The notes under the pieces were generated by a model, which made no database searches, was not told the origin of the DNA, and saw only the letters and a program-made list of their open reading frames with translations. Source: Haemophilus sp. C1 (lineage in GTDB: Bacteria > Pseudomonadota > Gammaproteobacteria > Enterobacterales > Pasteurellaceae). Taken from it: a stretch of 64,000 nucleotides of DNA. The DNA is taken from positions 1-64,000 of the forward strand of contig NZ_LDVZ01000001.1 in the NCBI RefSeq assembly GCF_001276515.1. The letters are read 5' to 3'. Below are positions 1 to 10,283 of this stretch, in pieces. Positions within the stretch are counted from its first letter, which is position 1; every line of letters starts with the position of its first letter. Made by a program: the position numbers and the translations under genes.

Positions 1-2
1 CT

Positions 3-1421
3 GAACAACAAGGTAATCAAGAAGTAGTTAATCAACTTAAAAAAGATATTCTTCAAGCTGAAGCGCAAGCCGAAAATTGGGGAACAGGTGGTAGCACCAA
101 GCGTGCGGTTGATGCCATTACTCACGCCGGTTTAATTGCGTTAAGTGGAGGCTCAAGTCAAAGTATCGCGACGGCAGCGGCCTCACCTTATGTAAACCAA
201 TTAATCAAAAAGGCGACGGAAGATTATCCAGCATTAAATATTCCAACGCATATTTTATGGGGGGCGGTAGAAGCGGAGTTGATGGGCGGAAAAGCATCAA
301 CTGGTGCAATTTCGACTGCAGCAGGTGAATTAGGTGCGAAATACTTAACAGAGCATCTTTATAACAAAAAAGCTGAACTGACTGAAATTGAACGTAGTCA
401 AGTGAAAGAAATGGCAAAAGCACTTGCTGGTGTGGCAGGTGGTTTAGCCGCTGCTGGTCAAGGTTCAAGTGCGGTCAAAATTTTGAGTGAATCATCGATA
501 GGGACAACGGTGGCGAATAATGCTGTGGAGAATAATTATCTCACGGCTAATGAAGCTGCGAGAAAAGCGGATCTATTGATGCTAATTCAGAGAGAAAATG
601 ATCCTGAGAAAAAAGCAAAATATCAAGAAGAGTTGGACAGTCTTGTTGCTAAAGATATTCGTACTCAGAAAGAAATTGAAGATAACTGTCCAAAATTTGG
701 GAAAAATTCAAGTGCTTGTCAGGCCTCAATCCAAGATGCTGAAAAGGCAAGACGTAGTTACAATGCCTCTACAGATAAATATCAACCTGTGGGGTATACT
801 CAAGATAAGCGCCAATACAAAAATGTGTTCAGTAATGATTATGCTCGAACAAATGAAGCTTTAGCTGGAAAAGATTCACTTACAATTCAGAAGGAAGCAT
901 TTGCTATTGATGTTGCAAAATCCAAAAATACATCACCTGAACAGGAATATAATTGGATAAGCAATGGTATTGATCTAGGCTGGTTAGGTGAATTCCAAGG
1001 CTGGGGGCGAGCAATTAAGGGATTGCCTAAAGGATCCAATGCAAATGAGAAATTGCCGATTATTGGGGGGACTAAGGGGTATAACACCACAAAAGTTAAT
1101 TTAAATAACTTAGAAATTGAGATATCTAAGCAAAATAAGCACTTAGAAAATACGAATGAGTATAAAGTTTCTCTTGCTAATGGACAACAGAAAAGCCTTA
1201 TCACTGTAAGTTTAGATTCTTTAAAAGGTTATGTAGGAACTGGACAGCAAGTGGGAAAAATTGAAATTGGGCTTCCAGGCTCTAAAGAAAGGGTGAACTT
1301 CAATAAAAATATCGGTATTTATATTGATCCTGTTACAGGAAATCAAACTCCAACAACTATGGGAATTATTCACTATAGTAAAAATGGATATCATATAGTT
1401 CCAGCTAAACCAAAGGAATAA
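3..1421 (+). CDS. cdiA: CdiA/FhaB-family exoprotein, C-terminal part with Ntox50-like toxin domain (5' end outside window)
   Basis: The frame is open from the first bases, so this is the tail of a larger two-partner-secreted protein. The first ~170 residues are an Ala/Gly-rich pretoxin region ending in the VENN motif (near 525-540), which in CdiA proteins marks the start of the exchangeable toxin. After VENN comes a linker with two Cys, then a final ~110-residue domain containing KQNKHLENTNEYK, a short GTG, KERVNF, IGIYIDPVTG and IIHYSKNGYHIVPA. That pattern matches what I recall of Ntox50, a predicted BECR-fold RNase toxin family. The toxin would be delivered to neighbouring cells on contact. 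Family assignment is from memory of the motif; the RNase activity is inferred. Confidence 0.8.
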   Translation, partial: EQQGNQEVVNQLKKDILQAEAQAENWGTGGSTKRAVDAITHAGLIALSGGSSQSIATAAASPYVNQLIKKATEDYPALNIPTHILWGAVEAELMGGKASTGAISTAAGELGAKYLTEHLYNKKAELTEIERSQVKEMAKALAGVAGGLAAAGQGSSAVKILSESSIGTTVANNAVENNYLTANEAARKADLLMLIQRENDPEKKAKYQEELDSLVAKDIRTQKEIEDNCPKFGKNSSACQASIQDAEKARRSYNASTDKYQPVGYTQDKRQYKNVFSNDYARTNEALAGKDSLTIQKEAFAIDVAKSKNTSPEQEYNWISNGIDLGWLGEFQGWGRAIKGLPKGSNANEKLPIIGGTKGYNTTKVNLNNLEIEISKQNKHLENTNEYKVSLANGQQKSLITVSLDSLKGYVGTGQQVGKIEIGLPGSKERVNFNKNIGIYIDPVTGNQTPTTMGIIHYSKNGYHIVPAKPKE

Positions 1422-1427
1422 TAGTCT

Positions 1428-1730
1428 ATGAATAATGAAATTATAAGATTAAGAATTGTTACCCAAAATGCCTTGATAGGCAAAATTACCAAAGAGGTTA
1501 GAGGTGTTTATGTAAGAATCAATGAAAATTGTATAAGTATTTATGTTGTTATTGATGGAGATATCTCTAACTATTGGAATGAAGAGATCTATGAAATAGG
1601 TACAGATATTATTTCTAATTTCGGTGAAGATTATACTATTGATGAGAATTTAGTTAGGATTGATTATCCTAAATATCTACCTTTTGATAATTATATATGT
1701 GTATATAAGCGCTATGAAAAGTATGAATAA
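1428..1730 (+). CDS. Probable cognate immunity protein (CdiI)
   Basis: A 100-residue acidic protein starting six bases after the toxin stop, the usual position of a CDI immunity gene. It has no signal peptide or membrane segment, so it would act in the cytoplasm by binding the toxin domain. The sequence (ALIGKITKEVRGVYVRIN, then an EEIYEIGTDIISNF stretch and a YPKYLPFDNYICVYKRYE tail) resembles small immunity proteins found after polymorphic toxins, but I cannot name the family securely. The role is inferred mainly from position. Confidence 0.65.
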   Translation: MNNEIIRLRIVTQNALIGKITKEVRGVYVRINENCISIYVVIDGDISNYWNEEIYEIGTDIISNFGEDYTIDENLVRIDYPKYLPFDNYICVYKRYEKYE

Positions 1731-1872
1731 TATAGGTCCCTAGATAGCACGTGTTTCCTGATGCGTGCTTGTGTCTATCTAAAAATAAACAAAATGAAGT
1801 TGTTAATGAAAATAGTATAAATCTGAATTAAACGAAATTGATGTTTTGGGCACGCGTTAAGAAACGTGCGCC

Positions 1873-2001
1873 ATCGTGGGCGAGAATGGCAGTCTCACGG
1901 TTGCGGCAGAAAACATTGCGTTAAATACCGTCAATCTTATCAATGAGGGCAAAGGGAAAACACAACTTCATGCCACGCAAAATCTTGATTTAGGTACATA
2001 A
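1873..2001 (+). pseudogene. Fragment of FHA-like haemagglutinin/CdiA repeat
   Basis: About 42 codons with filamentous-haemagglutinin repeat character (GENGSLTVAAENIALNT, then LINEGKGKTQLHATQNLDL) end in a stop with no start codon. The fragment lies just upstream of an orphan immunity-like gene. It looks like the join left when an upstream cdiA copy or displaced toxin cassette recombined into the locus. Confidence 0.6.
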
Positions 2002-2019
2002 AGGCAAGGGGAAATAAAT

Positions 2020-2442
2020 ATGAAATTTTTTTTATCAAAAGAAAAAGAAGAAAAGTGTCTTTTTTATAAACAATCAAGAGAGCATGTAAGAACTGTTTTA
2101 GCTTCTAATTATGTAGAGTTTAGAAAAAGTCAATTTTCATCGAATACTGCAGATAATTTCAATAAGTTGGGTGTTCATTGTTTTTATGATGAATATAACC
2201 TCTTGCAAGAAATTGAAATTTTTAGACCTAGTTTTGTATCTATCCTAGATATTGATTTTTTAGGTAAGAGAAAGGATGAACTTGAAAAAATTTTATCTGA
2301 TTTAAATATAAAATATGATTCTGATGATATGGGTGTTATTATTGAGGAGTTAGGTGTTAGTACCATTTCTGATAAGATGAATATAACGGAGTGTATATAT
2401 TTTAATTTACTTGACTCTCAGTATATAAATTTATCTTTATAA
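2020..2442 (+). CDS. Orphan immunity-like protein
   Basis: A 140-residue soluble protein with an AT-rich coding sequence and a clear ribosome site (AAGGGGAAATAAAT before ATG). The pattern EHVRTVL, FRKSQFSSNTADNF, GVHCFYDEYNLLQEIEIFRP, then ITECIYFNL resembles small immunity proteins of polymorphic toxin loci. No toxin lies directly upstream, only the FHA-like fragment, so this would be a retained orphan immunity gene giving protection against a toxin no longer made here. The family is not recognised with certainty. Confidence 0.5.
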   Translation: MKFFLSKEKEEKCLFYKQSREHVRTVLASNYVEFRKSQFSSNTADNFNKLGVHCFYDEYNLLQEIEIFRPSFVSILDIDFLGKRKDELEKILSDLNIKYDSDDMGVIIEELGVSTISDKMNITECIYFNLLDSQYINLSL

Positions 2443-2525
2443 TAAGGTGGTATCTATTTAAATAATTTATTTTATTAATAATAAGTTTTAAATAATCGCA
2501 AAAATCCTTATACAGGAAATCAAAA

Positions 2526-2960
2526 ATGAAAGAACAAGAAATTTACCAGAAAATTGGGGAGTTATTGTGGTCAATAATGCCTGACGAAGCTGTAAGGATT
2601 GATTTTATTGGTTCTATTTATCCTGAACATTATTCTGGTGGAGCTGAATGGGTTGTTGCGAATGGTGATATTCATTACTTTCCATTAGGTCAAAGACCTG
2701 ATGAAATTGAAGGTGAAATTATAAATTTAATGAAGCAATTGAGAGCAACCTTATCTCAAGAATGGACTCAATATAAGTTTTCCCTATTTGATAATATGGA
2801 ATTTAATATTAAATTTGCATATGTTCCAGATGAAGATAGTTGGCCAATGCTCTATCTTCGAGGCGTTAGTGATCTTGAAGAAAATGAGATAAAGGAATAT
2901 GGGATTCCTAGAGAGATTTGGGAAGAGCGAATAAAAGCGAAGGAAGAAACAGCAAGATAG
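2526..2960 (+). CDS. YezG-like (DUF600) immunity protein
   Basis: A 144-residue acidic protein. Its start (EIYQKIGELLWSIMPDEAVRIDFIG) and the later E-rich blocks resemble the YezG/DUF600 immunity family, which neutralises secreted nuclease toxins. It is the second orphan immunity-like gene after the CdiA C-terminus. A ribosome site (ACAGGAAATCAAAA) precedes the ATG. The assignment rests on remembered family pattern and context. Confidence 0.5.
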   Translation: MKEQEIYQKIGELLWSIMPDEAVRIDFIGSIYPEHYSGGAEWVVANGDIHYFPLGQRPDEIEGEIINLMKQLRATLSQEWTQYKFSLFDNMEFNIKFAYVPDEDSWPMLYLRGVSDLEENEIKEYGIPREIWEERIKAKEETAR

Positions 2961-2974
2961 CTAATCTTTGCATG

Positions 2975-3032
2975 AAAAGTGCGGTTAATTTTGGAGAGAT
3001 TTTAAAACTCCTTAAAAATTGACCGCACTTTT
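2975..3032. terminator. Inverted uptake-signal pair, probable terminator
   Basis: AAAAGTGCGGT at 2975-2985 is repeated inverted as ACCGCACTTTT at 3022-3032. Such opposed uptake sequences are typical intergenic terminators in Haemophilus, though the loop here is long. Confidence 0.55.
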
Positions 3033-3064
3033 GTATTTTCAATGATGCTTATGTTAAGCAAACC

Positions 3065-3178
3065 TTATAATTTTACATTTAACTTATCGTAAGCTAGCTC
3101 TACTTTTTCCACCAAAATATCACGAGTGAGTAACACACTTAAACGGCGATGGCTATTGACTTCGCCTTTGCCGTACAC
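3065..3178 (-). pseudogene. Remnant of the 3' end of purT (formate-dependent GAR transformylase 2)
   Basis: The minus strand reads GKGEVNSHRRLSVLLT followed by an EKVELAYDKL segment and a stop. This resembles the last ~37 residues of PurT (GKPEIDGSRRLGVALAT in E. coli, as I recall). The 5' side is replaced by unrelated sequence, so only the 3' end of a purT copy was left at a recombination joint. Confidence 0.45.
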
Positions 3179-3316
3179 AAAATATCATAATTAAAGATGA
3201 CGCGGAGCAATTAAAACGTACAGGCAAAATGGTACAAGAAGAAATTGCTGAGATTAAAACAGATATCACAACAGAGCTTGCACTAAGTCAAAGTGGTAAA
3301 TTAGAGTCGTTTTAAT
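3179..3316 (+). pseudogene. Unidentified coding remnant
   Basis: An open stretch without a start codon reads KDDAEQLKRTGKMVQEEIAE, a charged helical segment, and ends in TAA at 3313-3315. It abuts the purT-like fragment on the opposite strand. It may be another haemagglutinin/CdiA interior fragment; the identity is uncertain. Confidence 0.3.
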
Positions 3317-3554
3317 GAAGAAGTGTTGGGTAACTATTCCGCTGGAGTGCAGTAATTTTTTGAGATGTTTTTTTATGTGGGATTTTTCGTGATCCCTATC
3401 ACAATATCTTGTAAAACCACTTAAAAACGTTACCTATTTTCATTCAATCAATGATACAGTTGTATCCGTTTGACTTTTTGTCATTTTAACGATGAATAGG
3501 CGAAGGTTTGTTCATTAATCTCATCAACCCAATCATCAATCAGAGGGAAACAGT
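3317..3554 (+). promoter_or_regulatory. pntAB upstream region
   Basis: About 240 AT-rich bases lead into pntA. No unambiguous operator is visible. A purine-rich ribosome site (AGAGGGAAACAGT) precedes the pntA ATG. Confidence 0.4.
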
Positions 3555-5093
3555 ATGTTAATTGGTGTACCTAGAGAGCTGCTTGAGAATGAGAACCGTG
3601 TGGCGGCAACGCCGAAAACGGTTCAGCAAATATTGAAATTGGGCTTTGACGTGATCGTGGAACACGATGCAGGTTTTAAAGCTAGTTTTGAAGATCAAGC
3701 ATTTTTAGAGGCTGGCGCGAAGATCGGTACGTCGGCTGAAATTTGGCAATCGGATATTATCTTCAAAGTAAATGCACCGACAGATGAAGAAATCGCTCAA
3801 ATGAAGGAAGGGGCAACGCTTGTGAGCTTTATTTGGCGTATGCAAAATCCTGAGTTAATGAAAAAACTCACCGCGAAGAAAATTAATGTGTTAGCCATGG
3901 ATGCAGTGCCTCGTATTTCTCGTGCGCAAGCATTGGATGCGCTTTCTTCTATGGCGAATATTTCTGGTTATCGCGCTGTTATTGAAGCTGCGCATGAATT
4001 CGGTAGCTTCTTTACTGGTCAAATTACTGCTGCAGGTAAAGTTCCACCAGCAAAAGTGTTGGTGATTGGTGCAGGTGTGGCTGGTTTGGCGGCAATTGGT
4101 GCAGCAAATAGCCTTGGGGCGATTGTTCGTGCTTTTGACTCTCGTCCTGAAGTGAAAGAGCAAGTTCAAAGTATGGGTGCAAGCTTCTTAGAAATTGATT
4201 TTAAAGAAGAAGGCGGTAGTGGAGATGGTTATGCGAAAGTGATGTCGGAAGAATTTAACCGTCGTGCGATGGAGCTTTATACAGAACAAGCTAAAGAAGT
4301 CGATATTATTATTACTACGGCAGCCATTCCGGGTAAACCAGCGCCTCGTTTAATCACCAAAGAAATGGTGGATTCAATGAAACCAGGTTCGGTGATTGTG
4401 GATTTAGCGGCTGCAACTGGCGGTAACTGTGAATATACGCAAGCAGGGAAAGTTGTTACAACTGAAAACCAAGTAAAAGTGATTGGTTATACAGATTTCC
4501 CAAGCCGTTTACCAACACAATCTTCTCAACTGTACGGCACAAACTTAGTCAATTTATTAAAACTTTTGTGCAAAGAGAAAGATGGCAATATCAATATTGA
4601 TTTTGAAGATGTGGTTCTTCGAGGTGTGACTGTTGTTCGTGATGGGGAAGAAATTCCACCAGCACAAATCCAAGTGTCTGCACAACCAAAACAAGAAACC
4701 AAAGCTGCACCAGTGGCAGAGAAAAAAGAATCTAAACCAACAGATCCTCGTGTGAAATACGGTGTGATGGCAGGTGTAGGTGTGTTATTCCTTTGGTTAG
4801 CTTCTGTTGCACCCGCTGCATTTTTATCACATTTCACTGTATTTGTTTTAGCTTGCGTGGTGGGTTATTACGTGGTTTGGAATGTTAGCCATGCACTTCA
4901 TACACCATTAATGGCAGTAACAAATGCAATTTCAGGCATTATTATTGTAGGGGCGTTATTACAAATTCGTCAGCCAACAGGCAACCTATTTATCGATGCC
5001 TTAGCTTTTGTGGCGATTTTGGTGGCAAGCATCAATATTTTTGGTGGTTTCCGTGTCACACAACGTATGTTAGCAATGTTTAGAAAAGGTTAA
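3555..5093 (+). CDS. pntA: NAD(P) transhydrogenase subunit alpha
   Basis: Membrane-bound proton-translocating transhydrogenase, which couples hydride transfer from NADH to NADP+ to proton movement across the inner membrane and so supplies NADPH. The 512 residues show the alanine-dehydrogenase-like N-terminal domain I ([16 protein letters not shown]), the Rossmann motif [10 protein letters not shown] near residue 172, and a Pro/Lys-rich linker near 390. Three to four membrane segments lie in the last ~110 residues. Length and domain order match E. coli PntA. pntB follows after 10 bp, so the two form an operon. Confidence 0.97.
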   Translation: MLIGVPRELLENENRVAATPKTVQQILKLGFDVIVEHDAGFKASFEDQAFLEAGAKIGTSAEIWQSDIIFKVNAPTDEEIAQMKEGATLVSFIWRMQNPELMKKLTAKKINVLAMDAVPRISRAQALDALSSMANISGYRAVIEAAHEFGSFFTGQITAAGKVPPAKVLVIGAGVAGLAAIGAANSLGAIVRAFDSRPEVKEQVQSMGASFLEIDFKEEGGSGDGYAKVMSEEFNRRAMELYTEQAKEVDIIITTAAIPGKPAPRLITKEMVDSMKPGSVIVDLAAATGGNCEYTQAGKVVTTENQVKVIGYTDFPSRLPTQSSQLYGTNLVNLLKLLCKEKDGNINIDFEDVVLRGVTVVRDGEEIPPAQIQVSAQPKQETKAAPVAEKKESKPTDPRVKYGVMAGVGVLFLWLASVAPAAFLSHFTVFVLACVVGYYVVWNVSHALHTPLMAVTNAISGIIIVGALLQIRQPTGNLFIDALAFVAILVASINIFGGFRVTQRMLAMFRKG

Positions 5094-5103
5094 GGAGCGC
5101 ACA

Positions 5104-6528
5104 ATGTCTGAAGGTTTAGTACAGGCTGCGTATATTTTAGCAGCATTACTTTTCATTATGAGCTTGGCAGGACTTTCTAAACATGAAACTGCTAAAGCGG
5201 GTTGTTGGTTCGGTATTGTTGGTATGACAATTGCCCTTATCGCAACAATTTTTGGGCCTCATTCTGAAGGAACATTTTGGATTATTATTGCAATGATCAT
5301 CGGTGGTGCAATCGGTGTTCAACGTGCATTAAAAGTAGAAATGACTGAAATGCCAGAACTTGTGGCGATTCTTCACAGTTTCGTCGGTTTAGCGGCTGTA
5401 CTCGTAGGCTTTAATAGCTATGGTTTACACCATGAGGCATTAATGCCTGAAGGATTAGATGCAGCAGCACAAGCGGCATTCGCAGCAGAACAAGCAGTAT
5501 TAACGAATATTCATAATGTTGAAGTATTTTTAGGTATTTTTATCGGTGCAGTAACTTTCACTGGTTCTGTTGTTGCATTTGGTAAATTAAGCGGAAAAAT
5601 TAATTCAAAAGCATTAATGTTGCCACATCGCCATAAATTAAATTTAGCCGCACTTGTGGTATCTGCATTATTGATGGTTGCATTCTTAAATAATCCAGAA
5701 AGCATTTTTCCTGTGTTATTAATGACAGCGATTGCGCTTGCATTTGGATGGCACTTAGTGGCATCAATCGGTGGGGCAGATATGCCAGTTGTGGTATCAA
5801 TGCTTAACTCTTATTCTGGTTGGGCCGCGGCTGCAGCGGGTTTTATGTTGAATAATGACTTGCTAATCGTTACAGGTGCGCTTGTTGGTTCTTCTGGTGC
5901 AATTCTTTCTTACATCATGTGTAAAGCAATGAACCGTTCATTTGTGAGCGTAATTGCGGGTGGTTTTGGTAATGATGTTCAAGTTTCTTCAAGCGAAGAA
6001 CAAGGCGAACACCGTGAAACTACGGCAGAAGAAGTGGCTGAATTGTTGAAAAATGCAAGTTCTGTGATTATCACTCCGGGATATGGTATGGCTGTTGCAC
6101 AAGCACAATATCCAGTCGCTGATATTACGGCAAAATTGCGTGAACGTGGTGTGAACGTTCGTTTTGGTATTCACCCGGTTGCAGGACGTTTACCGGGGCA
6201 TATGAATGTGCTTTTAGCTGAAGCGAAAGTGCCTTACGATGTGGTACTTGAAATGGATGAAATCAACGACGATTTCGCTGATACTGATGTGGTATTGGTT
6301 ATCGGTGCGAACGATACGGTAAATCCAGCTGCGATGGAAGATCCAAATAGCCCAATCGCGGGAATGCCTGTGTTAGAAGTATGGAAAGCACAAAATGTGA
6401 TTGTGTTCAAACGTTCTATGGCCGTGGGTTATGCAGGTGTACAAAACCCACTATTCTTCAAAGAGAATACGCAAATGCTCTTTGGTGATGCAAAAGATCG
6501 TGTTGAAGATATCTTAAAAGCATTATAA
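5104..6528 (+). CDS. pntB: NAD(P) transhydrogenase subunit beta
   Basis: Beta subunit carrying most of the proton channel (eight or more hydrophobic segments over residues 1-260) and the soluble NADP(H)-binding domain III. The latter shows the fingerprint [10 protein letters not shown] near residue 324, with [16 protein letters not shown] after it and IGANDTVNP near 400. The 474 residues are the usual PntB length. It follows pntA with its own ribosome site (AAGGAGCGCACA). Confidence 0.97.
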   Translation: MSEGLVQAAYILAALLFIMSLAGLSKHETAKAGCWFGIVGMTIALIATIFGPHSEGTFWIIIAMIIGGAIGVQRALKVEMTEMPELVAILHSFVGLAAVLVGFNSYGLHHEALMPEGLDAAAQAAFAAEQAVLTNIHNVEVFLGIFIGAVTFTGSVVAFGKLSGKINSKALMLPHRHKLNLAALVVSALLMVAFLNNPESIFPVLLMTAIALAFGWHLVASIGGADMPVVVSMLNSYSGWAAAAAGFMLNNDLLIVTGALVGSSGAILSYIMCKAMNRSFVSVIAGGFGNDVQVSSSEEQGEHRETTAEEVAELLKNASSVIITPGYGMAVAQAQYPVADITAKLRERGVNVRFGIHPVAGRLPGHMNVLLAEAKVPYDVVLEMDEINDDFADTDVVLVIGANDTVNPAAMEDPNSPIAGMPVLEVWKAQNVIVFKRSMAVGYAGVQNPLFFKENTQMLFGDAKDRVEDILKAL

Positions 6529-6545
6529 AAATACATCTAAAAATA

Positions 6546-6573
6546 ACCGCACTTAGGGTTGCCTAAGTGCGGT
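6546..6573. terminator. Rho-independent terminator after pntB
   Basis: ACCGCACTTAG and CTAAGTGCGGT form an 11-bp perfect stem with a 6-nt loop, followed by TATTTTTTTA. The arms are the uptake-signal core in opposite orientations. Confidence 0.9.
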
Positions 6574-6588
6574 ATTTTTTTATGGCGT

Positions 6589-7506
6589 TTAGTGACTATC
6601 TTTAGGATTTTCCAAAATTTCTGAACACAAGCCTAAGCCAGATAAAAATTCAATAAATGCCCGCACTTTTATTGGTAAATGTCTTCTATTCGGATAGACC
6701 ACATGAATTTCTAATTTTTGTTGTTTATATTCTGGTAATATTTCAATCAGTTCACCTTTTTCGAGAGATTGACCAATAATAAATCTCGGTAAATTCACAA
6801 TACCTAGTCCTGCTTTTGCCATTTCTAATAAGGCTAAACCACTATTGCTCACAACCTTTGATTGGATTTTGAAACGTTGTGTTTGATTTATGCGTGAGCC
6901 AACCCAATTCACTTGATTCATTACATTTTTATAAAGTAAGCCATTGTGATGTTCTAAATCATCAGGTGTTTGTGGAATACCATTCGCTTCAAGATAGCTT
7001 GGTGATGCCACAAAGTGTAGCGTATTTGTGCTGATTTTGCGTGATACAAGAGAACTGTCCGCCATATGGCCGATACGTAATGCAAGATCATAGCCTTCTG
7101 CCACAAGGTCAATTTTTTTGTCATTAAACTCAATTTCAACATGTAGATTAGGATGTTCGGCAATAAATAGCGGTAAATTCGGTACGATGAAAAGCAAACC
7201 GAAATCACGAGGAACAGAAATAAGTAAATTTCCTTGTAATGAACTGGTAAGGTGAGTGATGCTAGAATCAGCCTCATCTAAATCAAGCAAAATTTCTTGG
7301 CAGCGTTGGTAATACATCATCCCTGCTTCAGTAGGCATAATTTTTCTAGTGGTACGTTGTAACAGGCGTGTTTTTAAATGTTCTTCTAACTGTGAAACTA
7401 ATTTGCTAGCCATTGCCACAGAAATATTTTGTTGCTTTGCTGCCAATGTAAAACTTTGGGTTTCAATGACTTTGCAGAAAATAGAAATCGCGTTGAGTTT
7501 ATCCAT
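6589..7506 (-). CDS. LysR-family transcriptional regulator
   Basis: A 305-residue LTTR. The N-terminal winged helix-turn-helix (FCKVIETQSFTLAAKQQNIS, then SKLVSQLEEHLKTRLLQRTTR) binds DNA and the C-terminal ~210 residues form the periplasmic-binding-like effector domain. It is divergent from topA and convergent with pntB. The effector is unknown. By type it resembles the E. coli YafC/YhjC/DmlR cluster, often regulators of small redox enzymes, but no target can be read from the sequence. In Rd I recall this as HI1364. Confidence 0.9.
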   Translation of the reverse strand: MDKLNAISIFCKVIETQSFTLAAKQQNISVAMASKLVSQLEEHLKTRLLQRTTRKIMPTEAGMMYYQRCQEILLDLDEADSSITHLTSSLQGNLLISVPRDFGLLFIVPNLPLFIAEHPNLHVEIEFNDKKIDLVAEGYDLALRIGHMADSSLVSRKISTNTLHFVASPSYLEANGIPQTPDDLEHHNGLLYKNVMNQVNWVGSRINQTQRFKIQSKVVSNSGLALLEMAKAGLGIVNLPRFIIGQSLEKGELIEILPEYKQQKLEIHVVYPNRRHLPIKVRAFIEFLSGLGLCSEILENPKDSH

Positions 7507-7601
7507 TTATAGACCTTTTTTGAAAAAATGCTTGATTTTGCCTACATAACTTTGCACTATACCCCCAATTTTACAAAATTCTAGTGATATTAGGTAATCA
7601 A

Positions 7602-10208
7602 ATGAGTAAATCCTTGGTGATTGTGGAGTCGCCGGCAAAAGCAAAGACCATCAATAAATATTTAGGTAGCCAATATGTGGTGAAATCTAGTGTTGGACAT
7701 ATTCGTGATTTGCCGACGGTTGGTTCTAGTACAGGTGAAAAAGCTAAACCAATTTCAACCAAAGGTATGGATGCCGAAGAAAAAGCAAAAATTAAGGCTG
7801 AGAAGGAACGTAACGCCTTAGTTAAACGTATGGGGATTGATCCTTATCACGATTGGAAAGCAAATTATCAGATTTTGCCTGGTAAAGAAAAAGTGGTTTC
7901 CGAATTAAAATCGCTTGCTAAAAAAGCAGATCATATTTATCTCGCAACCGACTTGGATAGAGAAGGGGAAGCGATTGCATGGCATTTACGCGAGGTGATT
8001 GGTGGCGATGATGAGCGATTTAGCCGTGTAGTGTTTAACGAAATCACTAAAAATGCCATTAAACAGGCTTTTGAAAAGCCTGAACAATTAAATATGGATC
8101 GCGTTAATGCACAACAAACTCGTCGCTTTTTAGATAGAGTAGTCGGCTTTATGGTATCTCCGCTACTTTGGAAAAAAGTCGCGCGCGGGCTTTCTGCGGG
8201 TCGAGTTCAATCTGTTGCAGTTAAATTATTAGTAGAACGCGAGCGTGAAATTAAAGCCTTCCAGCCTGAAGAATATTGGGAAGTTGCCGTCCTTACGAAT
8301 AATCAAAATAAACAAGCTATACGTTTGGACGTAACGGATTATAAAGGCAAGAAATTTGATCCAAAAAATCAAAAAGAAGCACAAAGTGCGGTAGATTTTC
8401 TGAATGTTTCAGATTACGTTGTCACAGATTTGGAAACTAAGCCAACAAGTTCTCGCCCTCGTGCACCATTTATTACGTCAACGCTTCAACAAACGGCTAG
8501 TACTCGCTTGGGATTTGGTGTTAAGAAGACAATGATGTTAGCCCAACGTTTATATGAAGCGGGCTACATTACTTATATGCGTACAGATTCAACCAATTTG
8601 AGTCAAGATGCGCTGAATATGGCGCGTAGCTATATTGAAAATCATTTTGGTGAACAATATTTACCAGAAAAACCAAATTTTTATTCTAGTAAAGAAAATG
8701 CGCAAGAGGCGCATGAGGCTATTCGTCCATCTGACATTCGAGCATTGCCTGAATCCTTAGAGGGAATGGAAAAAGACGCAGTACGTCTTTATGATTTAAT
8801 TTGGCGTCAATTCTTAGCATGTCAAATGCCACCTGCTCAATATGATAGCAGTACATTGACCGTATCAGCTGGCGATTATACCTTGAAAGCAAAAGGCCGA
8901 ATTTTACGTTTTGATGGTTGGACAAAAGTATTGCCACAGATAGGCAAAAATCCTGAAGATCAAGAATTACCTTCAGTTGCTGTTTCAGAAAAACTTGCTT
9001 TAAAAGAAGTGCAACCCACTCAACACTTTACTAAACCACCCGCTCGTTTTACTGAAGCGGCTTTAGTAAAAGAATTGGAAAAACGTGGTATTGGCCGACC
9101 TTCCACTTATGCGGCAATTATTTCTACCATTCAAGAACGTGGTTATGTTCGTACTGAAAATCGTCGTTTCTATGCAGAAAAAATGGGCGAAATTGTGACT
9201 GATCGCCTCAATGAGTCTTTTGGTGAATTAATGAATTACGATTTCACCGCGAATATGGAAGATACTTTAGATAAAATTGCCTCTGGTTCAGTGAATTGGA
9301 AAACTGAATTGAATCAATTCTTCAAGGATTTTTCTAGCCAGCTTTCTAAAGCTGAATTGGATGAACTTGAAGGCGGTATGCGCCCAAATAGCCTTGTGGA
9401 AACCGATATTAAATGCCCAACCTGTGGTAGAAAAATGGCCATTCGTACGGCGAGTACGGGGGTATTTTTAGGATGTACAGGTTATGCATTGCCGCCAAAA
9501 GAGCGGTGCAAAACAACGATTAATTTAATTCCTGAAGCAGAATTATTGAATGTTTTAGATGAATCTTCAGAAACCAAAGCATTAATGGATCGTAAACGTT
9601 GTACAAAATGTGGAACGGCAATGGATAGCTATGTAATCGATGCCCATCGTAAAATCCATATTTGCGGTAATAATCCAAATTGTGATGGATATTTAATTGA
9701 AGAAGGTTCATTCAAAATTAAAGGTTATGATGGACCTGTTGTTGAGTGTGATAAATGCGGTGCGGATATGCATTTAAAACTTGGTCGTTTTGGCAAGTAT
9801 ATGGGATGTACAAATTGCGATAACACGCGCAAAATTTTGAAAAATGGCGAAGTCGCACCGCCGAAAGAAGAGCCAGTACATTTCCCTGAGTTAAAATGCG
9901 AAAAATCTGATGCATATTTTGTATTGCGTGATGGTGCGAGTGGTGTATTTATGTCAGCGCATAACTTCCCGAAATCCCGTGAAACACGTCCAGTTAAAAT
10001 CGCAGAATTAGTGCAATATCGCGAGCGTTTACCTGAAAAATTAGCTTATTTAGCCGATGCACCACAAAAAGACCCAGAAGGGAATGAAGCGATTGTTCGT
10101 TTTAGTCGTAAAGAGAAGAAACAATATGTGACTTCTGAAAAAGATGGAAAAGCAACGAAATGGATGGTTGATTTCATCAATGGAAAATGGGTTGAACGAA
10201 AGAAATAA
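7602..10208 (+). CDS. topA: DNA topoisomerase I
   Basis: Type IA topoisomerase that relaxes negative supercoils through a 5'-phosphotyrosine intermediate. It opens with the Toprim start ([18 protein letters not shown]), the acidic DxDxE box [11 protein letters not shown] near residue 118 and the catalytic Tyr in ITYMRTDST (about residue 325). Three zinc-ribbon repeats follow near residues 600-750 ([24 protein letters not shown]). I chose the ATG at 7602 ([11 protein letters not shown]) over the GTG six codons upstream because it matches the family start; TAGGT lies eight bases before it. Length 868 residues, as in E. coli. Confidence 0.96.
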   Translation: MSKSLVIVESPAKAKTINKYLGSQYVVKSSVGHIRDLPTVGSSTGEKAKPISTKGMDAEEKAKIKAEKERNALVKRMGIDPYHDWKANYQILPGKEKVVSELKSLAKKADHIYLATDLDREGEAIAWHLREVIGGDDERFSRVVFNEITKNAIKQAFEKPEQLNMDRVNAQQTRRFLDRVVGFMVSPLLWKKVARGLSAGRVQSVAVKLLVEREREIKAFQPEEYWEVAVLTNNQNKQAIRLDVTDYKGKKFDPKNQKEAQSAVDFLNVSDYVVTDLETKPTSSRPRAPFITSTLQQTASTRLGFGVKKTMMLAQRLYEAGYITYMRTDSTNLSQDALNMARSYIENHFGEQYLPEKPNFYSSKENAQEAHEAIRPSDIRALPESLEGMEKDAVRLYDLIWRQFLACQMPPAQYDSSTLTVSAGDYTLKAKGRILRFDGWTKVLPQIGKNPEDQELPSVAVSEKLALKEVQPTQHFTKPPARFTEAALVKELEKRGIGRPSTYAAIISTIQERGYVRTENRRFYAEKMGEIVTDRLNESFGELMNYDFTANMEDTLDKIASGSVNWKTELNQFFKDFSSQLSKAELDELEGGMRPNSLVETDIKCPTCGRKMAIRTASTGVFLGCTGYALPPKERCKTTINLIPEAELLNVLDESSETKALMDRKRCTKCGTAMDSYVIDAHRKIHICGNNPNCDGYLIEEGSFKIKGYDGPVVECDKCGADMHLKLGRFGKYMGCTNCDNTRKILKNGEVAPPKEEPVHFPELKCEKSDAYFVLRDGASGVFMSAHNFPKSRETRPVKIAELVQYRERLPEKLAYLADAPQKDPEGNEAIVRFSRKEKKQYVTSEKDGKATKWMVDFINGKWVERKK

Positions 10209-10212
10209 GAAG

Positions 10213-10239
10213 AAAAGTGCGGTAAATTACCGCACTTTT
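10213..10239. terminator. Terminator between topA and azoR
   Basis: AAAAGTGCGGTAA and TTACCGCACTTTT form a perfect 13-bp stem with a single base between the arms, followed by TT. It serves both convergent genes. Confidence 0.9.
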
Positions 10240-10283
10240 TTGTTTGTAATACATTTTCTTATATTTTTTAGATTATCTGAGAA

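Noticed and set aside
205-468. Minus-strand open frame inside the cdiA end
   Set aside because: Antisense to a well-supported coding frame, no ribosome site, low-complexity Leu/His/Pro composition.
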